A stretch of DNA of 10,839 nt. It comes from Candolleomyces eurysporus (Eukaryota; Basidiomycota; Agaricomycetes; Agaricales; Psathyrellaceae). The stretch spans positions 1-10,839 of the forward strand of contig JANBPK010000064.1 in assembly GCA_027579435.1 (NCBI GenBank). Direction: 5' to 3'. The notes beneath the pieces were generated by a model, which did no database searches, was not told the origin of the DNA, and saw only the letters and a list, made by a program, of their open reading frames with translations. Shown here piece after piece: positions 8,931-10,839 of this stretch. Both the position numbers and the translations under genes were made by a program. Every line of letters starts with the position of its first letter. Within the stretch, counting starts at the first letter, position 1.

Positions 8931-10754
8931 TTCCTAATGCATGTTGCATTGTGATAAATGTTAAGATTGCCCATCTATTGAGCAGACAATCTTACGCACA
9001 AGCTAAGGCAGAGAAGGAAGAAATAAGACCAAGTCAATAGAGCAAATAAAGTGTGCTTAGAAATGAAATCTACACACATTCTGCAGTAATGGTGTTAATA
9101 TAGAAAACTGTAACCTGTAGCAATGAACCAATTTACTTGCTATGGATAGAATTAGTAGCAATATTTGATAGAAGATTGAACTTGATGCAAGACTTACCAG
9201 CTGCAAGCCATCAACAGCATTATAAGTAGGTCACTGTTAAGGAGAGAGCAAAAGCACATACAAGCTAGACATGCAATACATGAAAGGAATTAGCTTGAGC
9301 CAGGTGCAAAACATATAGCACATACAATCTGAAAGTAAAAGCAAATATAGTCATCACCCAATCTGTATGTGCATTTTACTTCTGCTTACCATAGACTAAA
9401 GATATTTTTTGAGTTTAGAGCAGACTGATAAAAATAGCTAACACTTACCCACTAAAAATGAATACAATCAAATGAATCAACAGATCACAGTAAAAAGAAA
9501 GATAATGACAAACAAGCTAAAGAAAAATTAGAAAGAGTGACTGAATTACACAAGCACTGAACAAACCTCCTGTAAAGGCAAAGAAATCAGGGTTGGCAAA
9601 GCGGTTAACAAAGTACAATAATATGAATGAATGAACAGCACCTACATGTATGTCTTTGTGGTTCTGTAAAAGTGCAGAGACCATATAAGTGCACAAGATG
9701 GGAAAGAATGAGCAAGAAAAGTTGCTGTAGGAAGCTGGAAATCAAACCATCTGGATAAGAAAACAAAAAAGAAGAGTGGATCCCGATGCAAAAAATGTNA
9801 AAAGAGCATGGAGAGAACAAGCAGCCCAAGTTGAGTTTAACAGGATAATAAGCAAAGGGAAAATGTAATCAGTGATGAACCAGCACATACAAGCTGATTG
9901 CAAGGGAAAAAAGAAGGAGTGCCATGAATGAGTTTGTTACTTTGATGGAGTGAATGACCTACATTCTAACACCATTAAGTGAGAATTAATGTGTGCTAAA
10001 ATGGGAGAAGATTGGACAAACATCTGTGAACTGATTGATGAAAAATCAGAAAAAATGAGATGAAAGGCTTAAATCAGGCTTTACAATCTAGGGAAAGTGT
10101 GACCTCTGTTAGAAATGGACTGTATCCTTCAATAGAGGTTGCAACAGACCATCCAGAGTGAGGTGCAATTGAGAGTGAGTACTTGGAAGAACAAAACAAA
10201 AAATAGAGAAACATACCAACTTGAAAATGATACAATGAGTAAGACTAAAGTCAATGAAACCACCTACATTCTGAAAAAAGAAGAGTAGCCAAGGGAGTCA
10301 ACTGGGGTTTTACTACTGCATTCAAAGCAACCACTTACCTGCTGCAAGGAAAAGAGGCAGTCAACAATATCAGAGAGGCTCCCAGTGCTGCATTAAAAGC
10401 AACCACTCACAATCTGCAAAAAAGGAAGCAGGCAACAATGTCAGCAAAAGTTCCCCAGCTGCATTAAAAGCAACCACTCACCCTCTGCAAAAATGGATGA
10501 CAGCCAAAAACATGTCAGCCAGGGTCCCCCAGCTGCATTCAGAGCAATCACTCACAGCCTGTAAAAGACAAAGGCAGCCAACACTGTGTCAGCCAGGCTC
10601 CCCCGACTGCATTCAGAGCAACCACTCACAATCTGCAGGAGGCACAGGCAGCCAACACCATGTCAGCAAGGTCCTTCACCCGGTCACGAGATGTTGTGAC
10701 AAAAATAAACATAAACATGAACAAATGCATCTTAAGCCGGACGCTGACAGTCAT
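8517..10754 (-). CDS. Micro-exon gene: signal-peptide-like first exon, then 24 tiny exons, 21 of them a single codon
   Basis: Exon 1 is 10680-10754. The exons that follow are: 10630-32 ATT, 10556-58 GCT, 10482-84 AGG, 10411-13 ATT, 10339-41 CAG, 10268-70 AAT, 10217-19 TTG, 10085-87 ATT, 10022-30 (9 nt), 9963-65 AAT, 9891-93 CTT, 9748-50 ATG, 9646-63 (18 nt), 9567-69 GAG, 9514-16 CTT, 9449-51 TGG, 9390-95 (6 nt), 9326-28 ATT, 9262-64 CTT, 9198-9200 CTG, 9137-39 CAA, 9078-80 AAT, 9000-02 CTT, 8931-33 GAA. Each follows TAG/CAG (once AAG) and precedes GTNNGT or a near match. Introns between them are 48-140 nt. Concatenated, only the codon-per-exon frame is open; the other two hit TAG or TGA. The 3' part (8840-8847, 8709-8785, 8603-8667) continues in frame and stops at TAG 8600-8602, giving about 107 residues. 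An optional intron 8608-8553 would instead end at TGA 8517. Family and function are unknown. Individual small exons could be wrong, but the pattern is not chance. Confidence 0.7.
8931..10632 (-). other. Micro-exon block: 24 exons totalling 96 nt in 1.7 kb
   Basis: Only 96 of 1,702 nt are exonic. Donors in order: GTGAGT four times, then GTAAGT, GTAGGT, GTATGT, GTAAAG, GTTTGT, GTAGGT, GTATGT, GTTTGA, GTAGGT, GTTTGT, GTTTGT, GTAAGT, GTAAGC, GTATGT, GTATGT, GTAAGT, GTAAAT, GTGTGT, GTGCGT, GTCAGT. Intron lengths in order: 71, 71, 68, 69, 68, 48, 129, 54, 56, 69, 140, 84, 76, 50, 62, 53, 61, 61, 61, 58, 56, 75, 66. Branch-like sites such as CTGAC, CTGAT or TACTAAT are visible before many acceptors. 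The two long introns (10088-10216 and 9751-9890) might hide further exons; the second has almost no AG before its acceptor, which argues against this. The peptide is rich in Leu, Ile, Asn and Met and is probably helical. Confidence 0.7.
10300..10680 (-). repeat. Tandem array of five intron/single-codon units, period about 72-74 bp
   Basis: On the plus strand five copies share the pattern TGCATTMARAGCAAYCACTYAC, three variable bases, CTGYAA, then GGCAGYCAACA and TGTCAG. The single-codon exons at 10339, 10411, 10482, 10556 and 10630 fall at the same place in each unit, spaced 72, 71, 74 and 74. On the minus strand each unit therefore reads acceptor CAG, codon, donor GTGAGT (GTAAGT in one), and a branch-like CTGACA. 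The leftmost copy is the most diverged. A plus-strand open frame through the array is an artefact of the repeat. Confidence 0.85.
10680..10754 (-). other. Exon 1 of the micro-exon gene, signal-peptide-like
   Basis: Twenty-five codons from ATG at 10754. Basic residues (R6, K8) are followed by a strongly hydrophobic run HLFMFMFIFV and then TTSRDR, which looks like the n, h and c regions of a secretion signal or a membrane anchor. A second in-frame ATG (codon 9) has A at -3 and may be the real start. The donor is GTGAAG after CGG. An alternative donor GTCACA, seven codons earlier, is also in phase and would make a 68-nt first intron, close to its neighbours' length. Confidence 0.5.
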
Positions 10755-10839
10755 TCGAACTGGTCAGAAGATATGGTGCATTCGCGATCCGTCTTCAAAA
10801 GTTCTATATCTATTGCAAACCTAAAAGTAAGGCTTTGAC

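Noticed and set aside
9100..9118. Additional micro-exon at GCTACAG/GTTACA
   Set aside because: It would leave an intron of about 22 nt upstream and uses a poor donor; the next acceptor at 9081 gives a normal 56-nt intron.
10088..10216. Extra exon inside the 129-nt intron (for example AG before GTCACA, or a 32-nt stretch before GTCTGT)
   Set aside because: All such choices break the frame, bring in a stop or leave introns of about 16-25 nt.
10300..10680. CRISPR-like array
   Set aside because: Units are about 72-74 bp with only three strictly variable bases between conserved parts; no spacer-sized unique segments, the setting is eukaryotic, and splice signals explain the structure.
10497..10838. 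Plus-strand open frame of 113 codons at the right edge
   Set aside because: It runs through the tandem repeat array antisense to the splice signals and has low-complexity repeated segments; it is a by-product of the repeat.

Overview
The window looks like a fungal, most likely basidiomycete (Agaricomycete-type), repeat-rich region. Two things suggest this: the minus-strand Ty3/gypsy gag-pol relic has the KKDG…RIVHSLE reverse-transcriptase block typical of mushroom gypsy elements, and the host introns are short (mostly 41-84 nt) with GTNNGT donors, CTGAY-like branch sites and YAG acceptors. Species assignment is not possible by eye. The lone N bases at 32 and 9799 are assembly ambiguities.

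Layout from left to right: (1) 1-472 is the 3' part of a plus-strand LTR, followed by a non-coding leader-like tract to about 1550 that carries a dispersed TTCGCGAAC-like motif. (2) 1551-5400 is a decayed minus-strand gypsy gag-pol: Gag with a CCHC knuckle, an aspartic protease and the first part of RT. It has four in-frame TGA stops, two frame changes, and a truncation just after the first catalytic Asp block of RT. (3) 5401-5763 is its leader and primer-binding region, and 5764 to about 6930 is its 5' LTR. This LTR is a diverged relative of the LTR at 1-472 in opposite orientation. (4) About 6931-7614 is AT-rich flank with no convincing gene. (5) 7615-8401 (minus) is a clean three-exon gene for a 219-residue protein with a long C-terminal coiled coil. 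(6) 8517-10754 (minus) is the striking part: a gene made almost entirely of micro-exons.

Reading 10754 to 8931 on the minus strand, I find a 25-codon first exon that resembles a signal peptide. It is followed by 24 tiny exons: 21 of exactly 3 nt, plus one each of 6, 9 and 18 nt. Each is bounded by a YAG (once AAG) acceptor and a GTNNG-like donor, and the introns are 48-140 nt. All these exons are multiples of 3, so phase never changes, and only one of the three concatenated frames stays open. The gene ends in a few more ordinary exons. The first five single-codon exons lie in a tandem array of about 72-74 bp units (10.30-10.68 kb), so the gene appears to have grown by duplicating intron-plus-codon units. 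The architecture (signal-peptide exon, then symmetric micro-exons) resembles schistosome micro-exon genes and aphid bicycle genes, but at a one-codon-per-exon extreme. The splice model comes from reading the sequence alone and needs transcript evidence.
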